NCBI GenBank assembly: GCA_905221035.1
Contig: CAJNBP010000007.1
Location: 1 to 64,000 of the forward strand
Length of the DNA: 64,000 nucleotides
From: a bacterium
GTDB lineage: Bacteria > Bacillota > Bacilli > Lactobacillales > Streptococcaceae
Direction of reading: 5' to 3'
Shown: in pieces, positions 39,889 through 50,606 of the stretch
Numbering within the stretch: the first letter of the stretch is position 1
Layout of the letters: every line of letters begins with the position of its first letter
Position numbers and translations under genes: made by a program
Notes under the pieces: model-generated
Seen by the model: only the letters and a program-made list of their open reading frames with translations
What the model was told of the DNA's origin: nothing
The model's database searches: none

Positions 39889-42147
39889 TTAGTTCAAGTG
39901 CCAGATATCTTCGTTATACTGAGCGATTGTACGGTCAGATGAGAAGAATCCTGCTTTAGAAATGTTAACGATGACTTTATCCAACCATGCGTCACGGTCT
40001 TCGTAGTCAGCAAGCATTTGCTCTTTGACTTTGATGTAGTCTTCCAAGTCAAGAAGAGTCATGAACCAGTCTTTGTTGATCAATTCATTGTAAAGACGTT
40101 CCAAGCGCTCTTTGTTTCCAGCTGCAAGAACTGCATCGCTAACGATGAAGTCAACCAATGGTTTGATAGCTTCACGAGCGTAGAATTCGCTTGATTTGTA
40201 AGCTGCTTTTGCGTAAAGGTCGATAACAGTTTCTGAATCTTCACCAAAGATGTAGATGTTTTCGTCTCCAACCAACTCAGCGATTTCCACGTTAGCTCCG
40301 TCCATAGTACCAAGAGTCAAAGCTCCGTTCAACATGAATTTCATGTTACCAGTACCTGAAGCTTCTTTAGAAGCAAGTGAGATTTGTTCTGAGATATCAC
40401 ATGCTGGGATAAGGAAGCTTGCTGCAGTAACGTTGTAGTTTTCAACCATAACTACTTGCAAGTGTGGAGCTACTGCTGGATCGTTAGCAATAACTTCTGA
40501 CATGCAAAGGATCAAGTGGATGATGTCTTGAGCGATTGTGTAGGCTGGAGCTGCTTTACCACCAAAGAAGATTGTGATTGGACGAGCAGGAATGTTACCA
40601 GCTTTGATGTCAAGGTATTTGTGGATTACGTACAAAGCGTTCATTTGTTGGCGTTTGTACTCGTGAAGACGTTTGATTTGGATATCAAAGATAGAGTTTG
40701 GATTGATTTCCACACCTTGGTGTTCTTTCAAGTGACGAGCCAATTTACGTTTGTTGTGAGCCTTGATGCTTTCCAATTTTTCTTTGACAGCTGCTTTGTC
40801 TTCGTAAGACAAGAGTTTTTCAAGCTCATCTGCTTCATGGTGCCAACCTTCTCCAAGAATCTCATCCAAGTAGTGAGACAAGCTTGGGTTAGCATGCATG
40901 AGCCAACGACGGAAAGTGATACCGTTTGTTTTGTTGTTGAATTTTTCTGGGTAAAGGTCGTAGAAAGCTTTCAACTCAGAATTTTTCAAGATTTCAGTGT
41001 GAAGTGCTGCAACCCCGTTAACGCTGTATCCGTAGTGGATATCCATGTGAGCCATGTGAACACGTCCGTTCTCATCGATAATTTGAACAGCTGGATCTTT
41101 CACTTCTGCTTTCACGCGACGGTCCAATTCTTTAATGATTGGTACCAAGTGAGGAACCACTTCTTGCAAGAATTCAAGAGGCCATTTTTCAAGGGCTTCA
41201 GCAAGGATTGTGTGGTTAGTGTAGGCAGTCATGCTACGAACGATTGAGATTGCTTCGTCAAGCTCGATACCACGTGCAGTCAAAAGACGAATCAATTCAG
41301 GGATAACCATTGATGGGTGAGTGTCGTTGATTTGTACAACAGCGTAGTCAGCAAGGTCATGCAAGTTGCTACCTTTTTCGATTGCTTCGTCGATGATCAA
41401 TTGCGCACCGTTTGAAACCATGAAGTATTGTTGGAAGATACGGAGCAATTCACCTTGACGGTCACTATCATCTGGGTAAAGGAAGAGAGTCAAGTTGCGA
41501 GCAATATCTGTCTTGTCAAAGCTGATGCCGTCTTTAATAATAGAAGAATCAACTGAATCCAAGTCAAACAAACGCAAGCGGTTCTTCGTTTCTGTCTTGT
41601 AACCAGGAACATCAATATCATAAAGAGTTGATGTCAAAGTAAAGTCTGCAAATGGTACTTGGTAGCTACGGCTTGAGCGAACCAACCAGTTTTGCTCTGT
41701 CAACCATGCATTTGGAATTGTTTCTTGTTGGTTGTTTTTAAGAACTTGTTGGAAAAGACCAAAGTGGTAGTTAAGACCAACACCGTCACCATTCAAACCA
41801 AGAGTAGCAATTGAGTCGATAAAGCAGGCAGCCAAACGTCCCAAACCACCATTACCAAGAGATGGTTCTAATTCAACTTCTTCAACTTCGATCAAGTCTT
41901 TACCTGCAGCAGCAAGTTCTTTTTTGACATCGTCGTAAAGACCAAGGTTGATCAAGTTGTTTGACAAGAGTTTACCAATCAAGAACTCAGCTGAGATGTA
42001 GTAAACTTTTTTCTTACCAGTGTTAACTGGTTTTTGGCTACTTGCAAGCTTGCTGTAGTTAAGAAGAGCAAGGTAAAGCTCTTCATTGCTACATTCTGCA
42101 ATGGTTTTATTGTAACGATTTTGTACAAATTCTTGTAGTGATAACAT
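39889..42147 (-). CDS. malP: Glycogen/maltodextrin phosphorylase
   Basis: 752 residues, GT35 phosphorylase. It releases glucose-1-phosphate from maltodextrins using phosphate and pyridoxal phosphate. The PLP-lysine segment [20 protein letters not shown] is near residue 600, and [13 protein letters not shown] (near residue 99) is the N-terminal family signature. It lies 25 bp after malQ in the same operon, under the divergent mal promoter with a MalR operator. Confidence 0.95.
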   Translation of the reverse strand: MLSLQEFVQNRYNKTIAECSNEELYLALLNYSKLASSQKPVNTGKKKVYYISAEFLIGKLLSNNLINLGLYDDVKKELAAAGKDLIEVEEVELEPSLGNGGLGRLAACFIDSIATLGLNGDGVGLNYHFGLFQQVLKNNQQETIPNAWLTEQNWLVRSSRSYQVPFADFTLTSTLYDIDVPGYKTETKNRLRLFDLDSVDSSIIKDGISFDKTDIARNLTLFLYPDDSDRQGELLRIFQQYFMVSNGAQLIIDEAIEKGSNLHDLADYAVVQINDTHPSMVIPELIRLLTARGIELDEAISIVRSMTAYTNHTILAEALEKWPLEFLQEVVPHLVPIIKELDRRVKAEVKDPAVQIIDENGRVHMAHMDIHYGYSVNGVAALHTEILKNSELKAFYDLYPEKFNNKTNGITFRRWLMHANPSLSHYLDEILGEGWHHEADELEKLLSYEDKAAVKEKLESIKAHNKRKLARHLKEHQGVEINPNSIFDIQIKRLHEYKRQQMNALYVIHKYLDIKAGNIPARPITIFFGGKAAPAYTIAQDIIHLILCMSEVIANDPAVAPHLQVVMVENYNVTAASFLIPACDISEQISLASKEASGTGNMKFMLNGALTLGTMDGANVEIAELVGDENIYIFGEDSETVIDLYAKAAYKSSEFYAREAIKPLVDFIVSDAVLAAGNKERLERLYNELINKDWFMTLLDLEDYIKVKEQMLADYEDRDAWLDKVIVNISKAGFFSSDRTIAQYNEDIWHLN

Positions 42148-42172
42148 GTTTAAGATGTCTCCTGATATTGTA

Positions 42173-43690
42173 TTATTTCTTTAATTCTACCAAATTTTCA
42201 TTAATTCGGCGATAGATTGTTGTCAAGTCAAGCAAACCTTCCTCGACAGCTGGTGTCAATTGTTCTTCAGTCATACGCCAAGACCAGTTTCCACCAAGGG
42301 TAGATGGGAAGTTCATACGAGCTGTCTCATCCAATTCTAGCAAATCTTGCATAGTTGCAATTGCCATGAAGCTAACTGATGAAAAGACTGTACGAAGCAT
42401 AGCATGTGGCACTGTTTCGTATTCTTTACGATTAGTGTAGCGAGCCATGTACTCACGAGTCGCATCATCAATCTCGTTACGGTACCAACCAAGAACCGTG
42501 TTGTTATCGTGAGTTCCTGTGTACATAACTGAGTTAGCAGGTGCCAAGTGTGGGCTATCGATGCTTTCGTCTTCTGGGTTGAAGGCAAATTGAAGAATCT
42601 TCATTCCTGGGAAGCCAGTACGTTCACGCAACTCAATAACTTCATCAGTCATGAAGCCAAGGTCTTCAGCGATGATATTTAGCTCACCAAGTTCTTCCTT
42701 AACGGCTGCAAAAAGCTTGTAGCCCGGACCTTTGACCCACTCACCAGGTGCTGCTGTATCGGAACCAGCAGGGATTTCCCAGTAAGATTCGAAACCACGG
42801 AAGTGGTCGATACGAACGATATCGTAGATTTTGAAGCTTTCACGCAAGCGTTCAATCCACCATTTGTAGCCGTCTTTGTCCATTGCTTCCCAGTCATAGA
42901 TTGGGTTACCCCAAAGCTGACCAGTTGCAGAAAACTCATCTGGCGGGCATCCTGCAATGCAAGTTGCTTTACCGTTGACATCTGTCTTGAAGAGATGTGG
43001 ATTTGCCCACATATCGCTTGAATCTTCCGCTACGTAGATTGGCATGTCCCCAACGATTTCGATGTGGTTGTCGTTAGCGTAAGCTTTCAATTTCAACCAT
43101 TGTTGGAAGAAGAAGTACTGAGTCACACGGTGGTAAACCAACTTGTCTGCCAATTGTTCACGGTAGCTTTCAAGTGCTGAAGCTTTACGAGCACGAGCAT
43201 CTGCATCTGGCCATTCAGTCCAAGCAAGATTGTCAAAATGCTCTTTGATAGCCATATACTCAGCAAAGAGCTCAAGCCATGATTGGTTGTCTTGAGCAAA
43301 TTTCTCAAAATCTTTAGCATCTCCGACTTCAAAGAAACGTTTCACAGCTTTTTCTAAAAGAGGACGACGTGCATAGTAGATTTTAGCATAGTCAACTTCA
43401 GACGCATCGCTACCAAAGTCAACTCCTTCAAGGTCACTTGCTTCCAACAAACCTTGCTCCACCAAGATATCCAAATCGATAAAATGAGTGTTCCCTGCGA
43501 AGGCTGAGAAAGATTGGTAAGGAGAATCTCCGTAACTAGTTGTTCCTAATGGAAGGATTTGCCAGTAACGTTGTTTGGTACGAACCAAGAAATCAACGAA
43601 GTCATAAGCACTTTGGCCAAATGATCCGATTCCGTAGGCTCCCGGGAGAGAAGAGATGTGCATCAACACACCACTTTGACGTTTTTTCAT
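42173..43690 (-). CDS. malQ: 4-alpha-glucanotransferase (amylomaltase)
   Basis: 505 residues, GH77. It transfers glucan chains between maltodextrins, releasing glucose and longer chains for MalP. Visible segments: [12 protein letters not shown], the nucleophile region [17 protein letters not shown] (near residue 285), [12 protein letters not shown] (near residue 335) and TGTHDNNT (near residue 390). Start 43690 (ATG) with GAGG 8 nt upstream is preferred to a GTG 9 bp further up. In pneumococcus the gene is called malM. Confidence 0.95.
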   Translation of the reverse strand: MKKRQSGVLMHISSLPGAYGIGSFGQSAYDFVDFLVRTKQRYWQILPLGTTSYGDSPYQSFSAFAGNTHFIDLDILVEQGLLEASDLEGVDFGSDASEVDYAKIYYARRPLLEKAVKRFFEVGDAKDFEKFAQDNQSWLELFAEYMAIKEHFDNLAWTEWPDADARARKASALESYREQLADKLVYHRVTQYFFFQQWLKLKAYANDNHIEIVGDMPIYVAEDSSDMWANPHLFKTDVNGKATCIAGCPPDEFSATGQLWGNPIYDWEAMDKDGYKWWIERLRESFKIYDIVRIDHFRGFESYWEIPAGSDTAAPGEWVKGPGYKLFAAVKEELGELNIIAEDLGFMTDEVIELRERTGFPGMKILQFAFNPEDESIDSPHLAPANSVMYTGTHDNNTVLGWYRNEIDDATREYMARYTNRKEYETVPHAMLRTVFSSVSFMAIATMQDLLELDETARMNFPSTLGGNWSWRMTEEQLTPAVEEGLLDLTTIYRRINENLVELKK

Positions 43691-43733
43691 AAACAACACC
43701 TCGTGTATTTGTAGTTTAAATTTTCATTTTTGG

Positions 43734-43749
43734 ACGCAAACGTTTGCGT
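43734..43749. promoter_or_regulatory. MalR operator of malQ-malP
   Basis: ACGCAAACGTTTGCGT is a perfect 16-bp palindrome just downstream of the malQ -10, the position of a repressor operator. It fits the known pneumococcal MalR site. Confidence 0.85.
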
Positions 43750-43756
43750 TAAGATA

Positions 43757-43785
43757 AGTATACTTCATTTTTGGAATAATTGCAA
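43757..43785 (-). promoter_or_regulatory. malQ-malP promoter
   Basis: -35 TTGCAA (43780-43785), 17-bp spacer, -10 TATACT (43757-43762). The -35 is embedded in AACGCTTGCAA, itself cre-like, which would allow carbon catabolite control. Confidence 0.8.
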
Positions 43786-44077
43786 GCGTTTTTAAAAAAA
43801 CTTTTGATTATTTTTTTAAAAAAGTTGTCCTTCTTTATGTATACATATACATTTTCCTTTTCTATTTACAAAATCTTCTTCAACTACAAATAAAAGGCCC
43901 AACTTAGCTTACTTTTGGTCTAGAGCAATTTATTTTTTGTTCGAAATCTAGGCAATCGTTTCCCTAAATAATTTCAGTAAAATCATGAAAATATATTTTC
44001 TGACTTTTCTTCTATTATAAACAAATAAAACGCTTACCCTTTTCGTGGAATTTTTTTAAAATTTTTACAAAAAACAC
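43786..44077. other. Mal divergent intergenic region
   Basis: About 290 bp of AT-rich DNA between the two mal promoters. No gene. AAACGCTTACC near 44027 resembles half an operator; nothing else was recognised. Confidence 0.5.
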
Positions 44078-44106
44078 TTGCAACCGTTTTCTGTTTGTGC
44101 TATACT
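44078..44106 (+). promoter_or_regulatory. malX promoter
   Basis: -35 TTGCAA (44078-44083), 17-bp spacer, extended -10 TGCTATACT (44101-44106 core). The -35 overlaps TTGCAACCGTTTTC, a cre-like sequence. It mirrors the malQ promoter. Confidence 0.8.
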
Positions 44107-44118
44107 AGTCCCATAAAG

Positions 44119-44134
44119 GAAAACGTTTGCGTTT
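44119..44134. promoter_or_regulatory. MalR operator of malX
   Basis: GAAAACGTTTGCGTTT, sharing AACGTTTGCGTT with the malQ operator, lies just after the malX transcription start. The palindrome is less perfect than at malQ. Confidence 0.75.
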
Positions 44135-44174
44135 CCTCATTATAAAATTTGTTATTCTTTAGGAGGAATACACT

Positions 44175-45446
44175 ATGTCATCTAAATTCATGAAGAGCGC
44201 TGCTGTGCTTGGAACTGCTACACTTGCTAGCTTGCTTTTGGTAGCTTGCGGAAGCAAAACTGCTGATAAGCCTGCTGATTCTGGTTCATCTGAAGCGAAA
44301 GAAATCACTCTTTACGTTGAAGACCAATACAAAGCTTATGCTGAAACAGTTGCTAAAGCTTATGAAAAAGAATCAGGAACAAAAGTCAACATCAAATCTG
44401 GTGACCAACTTGGTGGTCTTGACAAACTTTCTCTTGACAACCAATCAGGTCAAGCTGCTGACGTTATGATGGCTCCATACGACCGTGTAGGTAGCCTTGG
44501 TACTGACGGCCAACTTTCAGAAGTTAAATTGAGCGACGGCGCTAAAACAGATGATAAAACTAAATCTCTTGTAACAGCTGCTGACGGTAAAGTTTACGGT
44601 GCTCCTGCCGTTATCGAGTCACTTGTTATGTACTACAACAAAGACTTGGTAAAAGAAGCTCCAAAAACATTTGCTGACTTGGAAAACCTTGCTAAAGATA
44701 GCAAATACGCATTCGCTGGAGAAGATGGAAAAACTTCTGCTTTCCTAGCTGACTGGACAAACTTCTACTATGCATACGGACTTCTTGCTGGTAACGGTGC
44801 TTACGTATTCGGTCAAAATGGTAAAGATGCTAAAGACATCGGTCTTGCAAACGACGGTTCTATCGCAGGTATCAACTACGCTAAATCTTGGTACGAAAAA
44901 TGGCCTAAAGGTATGCAAGATGGTACTGCTGCTGGAAACTTAATCCAAACTCAATTCCAAGAAGGTAAAACAGCTGCTATCATCGACGGACCTTGGAAAG
45001 CTCAAGCCTTCAAAGATGCTAAAGTAAACTACGGTGTTGCAACTATCCCAACTCTTCCAAACGGAAAAGACTACTCAGCATTCGGTGGTGGTAAAGCTTG
45101 GATCATCCCATCAAGCACTAAGAACCTTGAAGGCGCACAAAAATTTGTAGACTTCCTTGTTTCAACTGAACAACAAAAAGCCTTCTACGATGCAACTAAC
45201 GAAATCCCAGCTAACACTGAAGCTCGTTCATACGCTGAAGGTAAAAACGATGAGTTGACAACAGCTGTTATCAAACAGTTCAAGAACGCTCAACCAATGC
45301 CAAACATCTCTCAAATGTCTGCAGTTTGGGAACCAGCTGCTAACATGCTCTTTGACTCTGTAAGTGGTAAGAAAGATGCTAAAACAGCTGCTAACGATGC
45401 TGTAACATTGATCAAAGAAACAATCAAACAAAAATTTGGTGAATAA
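44175..45446 (+). CDS. malX: Maltose/maltodextrin-binding lipoprotein
   Basis: 423 residues. A signal peptide ends in the lipobox LLLVACGS (Cys near residue 25), then a Ser/Ala linker and a family 1 solute-binding protein (ITLYVEDQYKAYAETVAKAYEKESG... FGGGKAWIIP...). It captures maltodextrins outside the membrane for MalC-MalD. Strong ribosome site AGGAGG. A stable hairpin after the gene probably sets its higher expression over malC-malD. Confidence 0.96.
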   Translation: MSSKFMKSAAVLGTATLASLLLVACGSKTADKPADSGSSEAKEITLYVEDQYKAYAETVAKAYEKESGTKVNIKSGDQLGGLDKLSLDNQSGQAADVMMAPYDRVGSLGTDGQLSEVKLSDGAKTDDKTKSLVTAADGKVYGAPAVIESLVMYYNKDLVKEAPKTFADLENLAKDSKYAFAGEDGKTSAFLADWTNFYYAYGLLAGNGAYVFGQNGKDAKDIGLANDGSIAGINYAKSWYEKWPKGMQDGTAAGNLIQTQFQEGKTAAIIDGPWKAQAFKDAKVNYGVATIPTLPNGKDYSAFGGGKAWIIPSSTKNLEGAQKFVDFLVSTEQQKAFYDATNEIPANTEARSYAEGKNDELTTAVIKQFKNAQPMPNISQMSAVWEPAANMLFDSVSGKKDAKTAANDAVTLIKETIKQKFGE

Positions 45447-45452
45447 AAAATT

Positions 45453-45487
45453 TGTTCAAGGGGGGTGGAAATCAAATCCCCCTTTGA
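45453..45487 (+). promoter_or_regulatory. Intercistronic hairpin after malX
   Basis: TTCAA-GGGGG and CCCCC-TTTGAA pair around a 13-nt loop; there is no long T run. This is a processing/stabilising or partial-termination hairpin, common after binding-protein genes in ABC operons. Confidence 0.65.
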
Positions 45488-45555
45488 ATTTATCAATAGA
45501 AACATAAATAGTTTAGGTTTTATCTAAAAACCAGTATCCTATGAAAGGAGTTATT

Positions 45556-46848
45556 ATGGAAAAGCAACAACCTAGTAAAGCAGCCCTGCTGTCTATCATT
45601 CCTGGGTTAGGACAGATTTACAATAAACAAAAAGCAAAAGGTTTTATCTTCCTTGGTGTAACCCTTGTATTTGTCCTTTACTTCCTATCACTTGCAGCCC
45701 CTGAATTGAGCAATCTCATCACTCTTGGTGACAAACCAGGTCGTGATAATTCCCTCTTTATGCTGATTCGTGGTGCCTTCCATTTAATCTTTGTAGTCGT
45801 TTATGTACTCTTTTATTTCTCAAATATCAAAGATGCACATACAATTGCAAAACGCATTAACAATGGAATTCCAGTTCCACGTAGCCTCAAAGATATGGTC
45901 AAAGGAATCTATGAAAATGGTTTCCCTTACCTCTTGATCATCCCATCTTATGTTGCTATGACATTCGCGATTATCTTCCCAGTTATCGTAACCTTGATGA
46001 TCGCCTTTACTAACTACGACTTCCAACACTTGCCACCAAACAAATTATTGGACTGGGTTGGTTTGACAAACTTTACAAACATCTGGAGCTTGAGTACCTT
46101 CCGTTCAGCCTTTGGTGCCGTTCTTTCTTGGACTATCATCTGGGCTTTGGCAGCTTCTACTTTACAAATCGTCATCGGTATCTTCACAGCTATCATTGCT
46201 AACCAACCGTTTATCAAAGGAAAACGTATCTTCGGTGTTATTTTCCTTCTTCCTTGGGCTGTCCCAGCCTTCATCACTATCTTGACATTCTCAAACATGT
46301 TTAACGATAGTGTCGGTGCTATCAACACTCAAGTATTGCCAATCTTGGCTAAATTCCTTCCTTTCCTTGATGGGGCTCTTATTCCTTGGAAAACAGACCC
46401 AACTTGGACTAAAATTGCCTTGATTATGATGCAAGGTTGGCTCGGATTCCCATACATCTACGTTTTGACCTTGGGTATCTTGCAATCTATTCCTAACGAC
46501 CTTTACGAAGCAGCTTATATTGACGGTGCCAATGCTTGGCAAAAATTCCGCAACATCACTTTCCCAATGATTTTGGCCGTTGCGGCACCTACTTTGATCA
46601 GTCAATACACCTTCAACTTTAACAACTTCTCTATCATGTACCTCTTCAACGCTGGAGGACCTGGTAGTGTCGGTGGTGGAGCTGGTTCAACCGATATCTT
46701 GATTTCATGGATTTACCGTTTGACAACAGGTACATCTCCTCAATACTCTATGGCGGCAGCTGTTACCTTGATTATCTCTATCATTGTCATCTCAATCTCT
46801 ATGATCGCATTCAAGAAACTACACGCATTTGATATGGAGGACGTCTAA
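45556..46848 (+). CDS. malC: Maltodextrin ABC transporter permease MalC
   Basis: 430 residues, MalF-type permease. An N-terminal extra membrane part ([19 protein letters not shown]) precedes the six-helix core, with the EAA loop [22 protein letters not shown] (split: [14 protein letters not shown] then RNITFPMI) contacting the ATPase. Start 45556 follows AAAGGAG; an earlier in-frame ATG overlaps that site. No ATPase gene is in the operon, so a shared sugar ATPase such as MsmK elsewhere is inferred. Confidence 0.94.
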   Translation: MEKQQPSKAALLSIIPGLGQIYNKQKAKGFIFLGVTLVFVLYFLSLAAPELSNLITLGDKPGRDNSLFMLIRGAFHLIFVVVYVLFYFSNIKDAHTIAKRINNGIPVPRSLKDMVKGIYENGFPYLLIIPSYVAMTFAIIFPVIVTLMIAFTNYDFQHLPPNKLLDWVGLTNFTNIWSLSTFRSAFGAVLSWTIIWALAASTLQIVIGIFTAIIANQPFIKGKRIFGVIFLLPWAVPAFITILTFSNMFNDSVGAINTQVLPILAKFLPFLDGALIPWKTDPTWTKIALIMMQGWLGFPYIYVLTLGILQSIPNDLYEAAYIDGANAWQKFRNITFPMILAVAAPTLISQYTFNFNNFSIMYLFNAGGPGSVGGGAGSTDILISWIYRLTTGTSPQYSMAAAVTLIISIIVISISMIAFKKLHAFDMEDV

Positions 46849-46849
46849 G

Positions 46850-47692
46850 ATGAATAACTCAATTAAACTCAAACGTAGACTGACTCAAACCCTTACATAC
46901 CTTTACTTGATTGGTCTCTCAATCGTGATTATCTATCCACTTTTGATTACCATTATGTCAGCCTTCAAGACTGGTAACGTAGTAGCCTTTAAACTAGACA
47001 GCAACGTCGACTTTAGTTTTGCTAACTTCCAAGGGCTCTTCTCTGAAACCTTGTACGGTACTTGGTACCTCAACACTTTGATCATCGCCTTGATTACTAT
47101 GGCTGTTCAAACAAGTATCATCGTACTTGCTGGTTATGCTTACAGCCGTTACAACTTCTTGGCTCGTAAACAAAGTTTGGTCTTCTTCTTGATTATCCAA
47201 ATGGTGCCAACAATGGCCGCTTTGACAGCCTTCTTCGTTATGGCGCTTATGTTGAACGCCCTTAACCACAGCTGGTTCCTCATCTTCCTCTACGTTGGTG
47301 GTGGTATCCCGATGAATGCTTGGCTCATGAAAGGCTACTTCGATACAGTGCCAATGTCTCTAGACGAATCTGCAAAACTAGACGGTGCAGGACACTTCCG
47401 CCGCTTCTGGCAAATTGTTCTTCCACTTGTTCGCCCGATGGTTGCCGTACAAGCTCTCTGGGCCTTCATGGGACCTTTCGGAGACTACATCCTCTCTAGT
47501 TTCTTGCTTCGTGAGAAAGAATACTTTACTGTTGCCGTTGGTCTCCAAACCTTCGTTAACAATGCGAAAAACATGAAGATTGCCTACTTCTCAGCAGGTG
47601 CTATCCTCATCGCCCTTCCAATCTGTATTCTCTTCTTCTTCCTACAAAAGAACTTTGTTTCAGGACTTACAAGTGGTGGCGACAAGGGATAA
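46850..47692 (+). CDS. malD: Maltodextrin ABC transporter permease MalD
   Basis: 280 residues, MalG-type permease with six helices and the EAA-like loop [21 protein letters not shown] (split: [12 protein letters not shown] then RRFWQIVLP). It pairs with MalC to form the channel. GGAGG lies 10 bp upstream, and the start is 1 bp after the malC stop. The stop codon lies inside a terminator stem. Confidence 0.95.
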   Translation: MNNSIKLKRRLTQTLTYLYLIGLSIVIIYPLLITIMSAFKTGNVVAFKLDSNVDFSFANFQGLFSETLYGTWYLNTLIIALITMAVQTSIIVLAGYAYSRYNFLARKQSLVFFLIIQMVPTMAALTAFFVMALMLNALNHSWFLIFLYVGGGIPMNAWLMKGYFDTVPMSLDESAKLDGAGHFRRFWQIVLPLVRPMVAVQALWAFMGPFGDYILSSFLLREKEYFTVAVGLQTFVNNAKNMKIAYFSAGAILIALPICILFFFLQKNFVSGLTSGGDKG

Positions 47693-47712
47693 TATATCCC
47701 CGCCACCCTTTT
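47673..47712 (+). terminator. Terminator overlapping the malD stop
   Basis: GGTGGCG and CGCCACC, with inner GGGATA/TATCCC, form a long stem that includes the malD stop codon, followed by CTTTTTC. It separates malXCD from malAR. Confidence 0.75.
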
Positions 47713-47772
47713 TCATTTTGGAGCTTGTGACTGTAAATAATATCCTTGTAGTAAGCAATTTCTCTCCTAGAC

Positions 47773-47801
47773 TTGAAATAAAGCACATTTCTCTATATAA
47801 T
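47773..47801 (+). promoter_or_regulatory. malA-malR promoter
   Basis: -35 TTGAAA (47773-47778), a 17-bp spacer and -10 TATAAT (47796-47801). It gives malA-malR a transcript of their own, without an adjacent MalR palindrome. Confidence 0.75.
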
Positions 47802-47838
47802 AATACTCATATAGAAAACACCTTTTAGAAAGATACCT

Positions 47839-48639
47839 ATGCTTCCATATCCATTTTCCTATTTTTCAAGTATTTGGGGATTTCGTAAGCCCCTGTCCAA
47901 ACGTTTCGGGCTCAACTGGTTTCAACTACTCTTTACCAGTATCTTCCTTATCAGCTTGTCTATGGTACCTATTGCCATCCAAAACAGCTCACAGGAGACT
48001 TATCCGCTAGAAACCTTTATCGATAATGTCTATGAACCTCTGACAGATGGAGTTGTCCAAGACCTCTCTGAACATGCTAGAATTGTTGACGGTAATTTAA
48101 CTTATACAGGAACTGCCAGTCAAGCACCTTCTATTGTGATTGGTCCAAGCCCAAGCAAGGAATTACCTAAAGACTTGCAACTGCATTTCGATACAAAAGA
48201 ACTGGTCATCAGCAAGGAAAGTAAGGAATTGACCCGCATCTCTTACCGAGCCATTCAGACTGAGAGTTTCAAAAACAAGGATAGCCTGACCCAAGCAATT
48301 TCTAAAGACTGGTACCAACAAAACCGTGTCTATATCAGTCTCTTCCTAGTTCTCGGTGCTAGCTTCCTCTTTGGTTTGAATTTCTTTATCGTCTCTCTAG
48401 GAGCTAGTCTTCTCCTTTATATCACTAAGAAATCACGCCTCTTTTCATTTAAAACCTTTAAAGAGTGCTACCATTTTATCTTGAACTGTTTAGGATTACC
48501 AACTCTGATTACACTTATTTTGGGATTATTTGGCCAAAATATGACAACTCTGATTACTGTACAAAACATTCTTTTTGTTCTATATCTGGTCACTATCTTT
48601 TATAAAACGCATTTCCGTGATCCAGATTACCATAAATAG
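47839..48639 (+). CDS. malA: MalA, maltodextrin-operon membrane protein (DUF1189)
   Basis: 266 residues: an N-terminal membrane segment ([18 protein letters not shown], about 35-52), an extracytoplasmic region (55-165), and three or four C-terminal segments. The family is DUF1189; its molecular role is not established even though it accompanies mal genes in streptococci. It lies 9 bp before malR. Confidence 0.85.
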   Translation: MLPYPFSYFSSIWGFRKPLSKRFGLNWFQLLFTSIFLISLSMVPIAIQNSSQETYPLETFIDNVYEPLTDGVVQDLSEHARIVDGNLTYTGTASQAPSIVIGPSPSKELPKDLQLHFDTKELVISKESKELTRISYRAIQTESFKNKDSLTQAISKDWYQQNRVYISLFLVLGASFLFGLNFFIVSLGASLLLYITKKSRLFSFKTFKECYHFILNCLGLPTLITLILGLFGQNMTTLITVQNILFVLYLVTIFYKTHFRDPDYHK

Positions 48640-48648
48640 GAGATTTTT

Positions 48649-49635
48649 ATGCCCGTTACGATTAAAGACGTGGCCAAGGCTGCTGGTGTTTCGCCTTCAA
48701 CCGTAACCCGTGTTATTCAAAATAAATCAACCATTAGCGACGAAACAAAAAAACGCGTTCGCAAGGCTATGAAGGAGCTTAATTACCACCCCAACCTCAA
48801 CGCTCGTAGCTTGGTGAGCAGTTATACCCAAGTTATTGGCTTGGTGCTTCCTGACGACTCAGACGCCTTCTATCAAAACCCTTTCTTTCCATCAGTCCTA
48901 CGTGGCATCTCTCAAGTCGCATCTGAAAACCACTATGCCATTCAGATTGCAACAGGTAAAGATGCCAAGGAGCGTCTTACTGCCATCTCACAAATGGTCT
49001 ATGGTAAACGTGTAGACGGTTTAATTTTCCTTTATGCCGAAGAGGAAGATCCTTTAGTCAAACTGGTGGCTGATGAGCAGTTCCCCTTCCTCATCCTCGG
49101 AAAATCTCTGTCCCCCTTCATTCCACTTGTCGATAATGACAATGTTCAAGCTGGTTTTGATGCAACCGAATATTTTATCAAAAAAGGCTGCAAACGAATT
49201 GCCTTTATTGGAGGGACTAAGAGACTCTTCGTAACACAAGACCGTTTAACAGGCTATGAGTCAGCACTCAAACAGTACCAACTGCCTCTTGATAGTAACT
49301 TGACCTATTTTGCGAACGAATTTCTAGAAGAAAAAGGTTATCAATTCAGTAAGCGTTTGTTTAAACACGATCCTATGATTGATGCTATCATCACAACTGA
49401 TAGCCTCCTAGCTGAAGGGGTCTGTGACTACATCGCTAAGCACCAACTGGATGTCCCTGTTCTCAGCTTCGACTCGGTCAATCCCAAGCTCAACTTGGCA
49501 GCCTATGTCGATATTAATAGCCTAGAACTTGGTCGAACATCATTTGAAACGATTCTTCAGATTATCAATGATGCTAAAAGCAATAAACAAATTTGTTACC
49601 GCCAATTGATTGCCCACAAAATTATCGAAAAATAA
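48649..49635 (+). CDS. malR: LacI-family maltose repressor MalR
   Basis: 328 residues. The LacI HTH is at residues 1-25 (TIKDVAKAAGVSPSTVTRVIQN) and the hinge near residue 50 (HPNLNARSLVS), followed by a periplasmic-binding-like effector domain. It represses malQ-malP and malX-malC-malD through the palindromes at 43734 and 44119. GGAG precedes the start. A terminator follows. Confidence 0.95.
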   Translation: MPVTIKDVAKAAGVSPSTVTRVIQNKSTISDETKKRVRKAMKELNYHPNLNARSLVSSYTQVIGLVLPDDSDAFYQNPFFPSVLRGISQVASENHYAIQIATGKDAKERLTAISQMVYGKRVDGLIFLYAEEEDPLVKLVADEQFPFLILGKSLSPFIPLVDNDNVQAGFDATEYFIKKGCKRIAFIGGTKRLFVTQDRLTGYESALKQYQLPLDSNLTYFANEFLEEKGYQFSKRLFKHDPMIDAIITTDSLLAEGVCDYIAKHQLDVPVLSFDSVNPKLNLAAYVDINSLELGRTSFETILQIINDAKSNKQICYRQLIAHKIIEK

Positions 49636-49659
49636 AAACCAGCTCGCGCTGGTTTTTTT
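49635..49659 (+). terminator. malR terminator
   Basis: AAAACCAGC and GCTGGTTTT with a TCGC loop and T run, directly after the malR stop and facing the convergent YitT gene. Confidence 0.9.
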
Positions 49660-49664
49660 GATCA

Positions 49665-50606
49665 CTAATTTTCTGTTTCAACGAATCGTCCCAGAATATG
49701 AACATTCTCCGATACAGAGACAAAGGCGCTTGGATCCACCTGTTTCATAATCTGTTTAAATTCATTAAACTCTGCACGTGTAATGACAGTGATTAAAACT
49801 GCCTTTCGCTCGTGATTATAAGTTCCTTCCGCATCGTGGATCATAGTTGCTCCGCGGTGCAATTTTTTATGGATTTTTTCAATTACCTTGTCTGGATGAT
49901 TGGTCACAATCATGGCCTGCATACGTTTTTGCTTAGTAAAGACAGCGTCTGTCACACGACTAGATACAAAGATGGTAATCATAGAGTAGAGAGCGTATTT
50001 CCAACCAAAGGTCAAACCTGCTATCAGCATGATAGTCCCATTTACCAAGAAAGAGATACTGCCAACATTCTTACCCGTTTTCTTGCGAATAGTCAGACTG
50101 ACAATATCCGTCCCACCACTGGAGATATTGTTTCGAAGAGCAAAACCAATCCCCAAGCCCATGACAACACCCCCAAAAAGAGCATTGATAATAGGATCCT
50201 CCGTCAGGGTCGCCACAGGGACAAACTGGATAAAGAAGGAACTCATGGACACCGTGATAAAGGTAAAAATAGTGAACTTATGCCCAATCTGATACCAGGC
50301 TAAGACCATCAAAGGAAAATTAATAGCGTAGAAGGTCAGCGAAATAGGAATATGAAAACCAAACCAGTGATTACTCAAGGCAGAAATAATCTGTGCCAAA
50401 CCTGTCGCACCACTCGAATACACATGCCCTGGTTGGAAAAAGAAATTGACCGCTACTGCTGATAGAAAGCCATATACCAGAGAGGCCGAAATCTTTTCGT
50501 CATATTTTTCCCGAGAGATGCTTTGTAAGACACGTAAAATTTTTATCTGATAAGCAAAGCGGCGCAGATAATAGCGCCATCGCTTAATTCGTTTTGCTTG
50601 TTTCAT
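49665..50606 (-). CDS. YitT-family membrane protein
   Basis: 313 residues: five or six membrane helices ([18 protein letters not shown]...; [25 protein letters not shown]) and a C-terminal soluble DUF2179 domain ([24 protein letters not shown]). The family's role is not settled. The gene start lies inside the end of aspS (23-bp overlap), so it is read from the aspS transcript. Confidence 0.88.
   Translation of the reverse strand: MKQAKRIKRWRYYLRRFAYQIKILRVLQSISREKYDEKISASLVYGFLSAVAVNFFFQPGHVYSSGATGLAQIISALSNHWFGFHIPISLTFYAINFPLMVLAWYQIGHKFTIFTFITVSMSSFFIQFVPVATLTEDPIINALFGGVVMGLGIGFALRNNISSGGTDIVSLTIRKKTGKNVGSISFLVNGTIMLIAGLTFGWKYALYSMITIFVSSRVTDAVFTKQKRMQAMIVTNHPDKVIEKIHKKLHRGATMIHDAEGTYNHERKAVLITVITRAEFNEFKQIMKQVDPSAFVSVSENVHILGRFVETEN

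Noticed and set aside
40516..41247. 243-residue frame antisense to malP
   Set aside because: It lies wholly inside a clear phosphorylase gene on the other strand and has no ribosome site; it reflects codon bias of malP.
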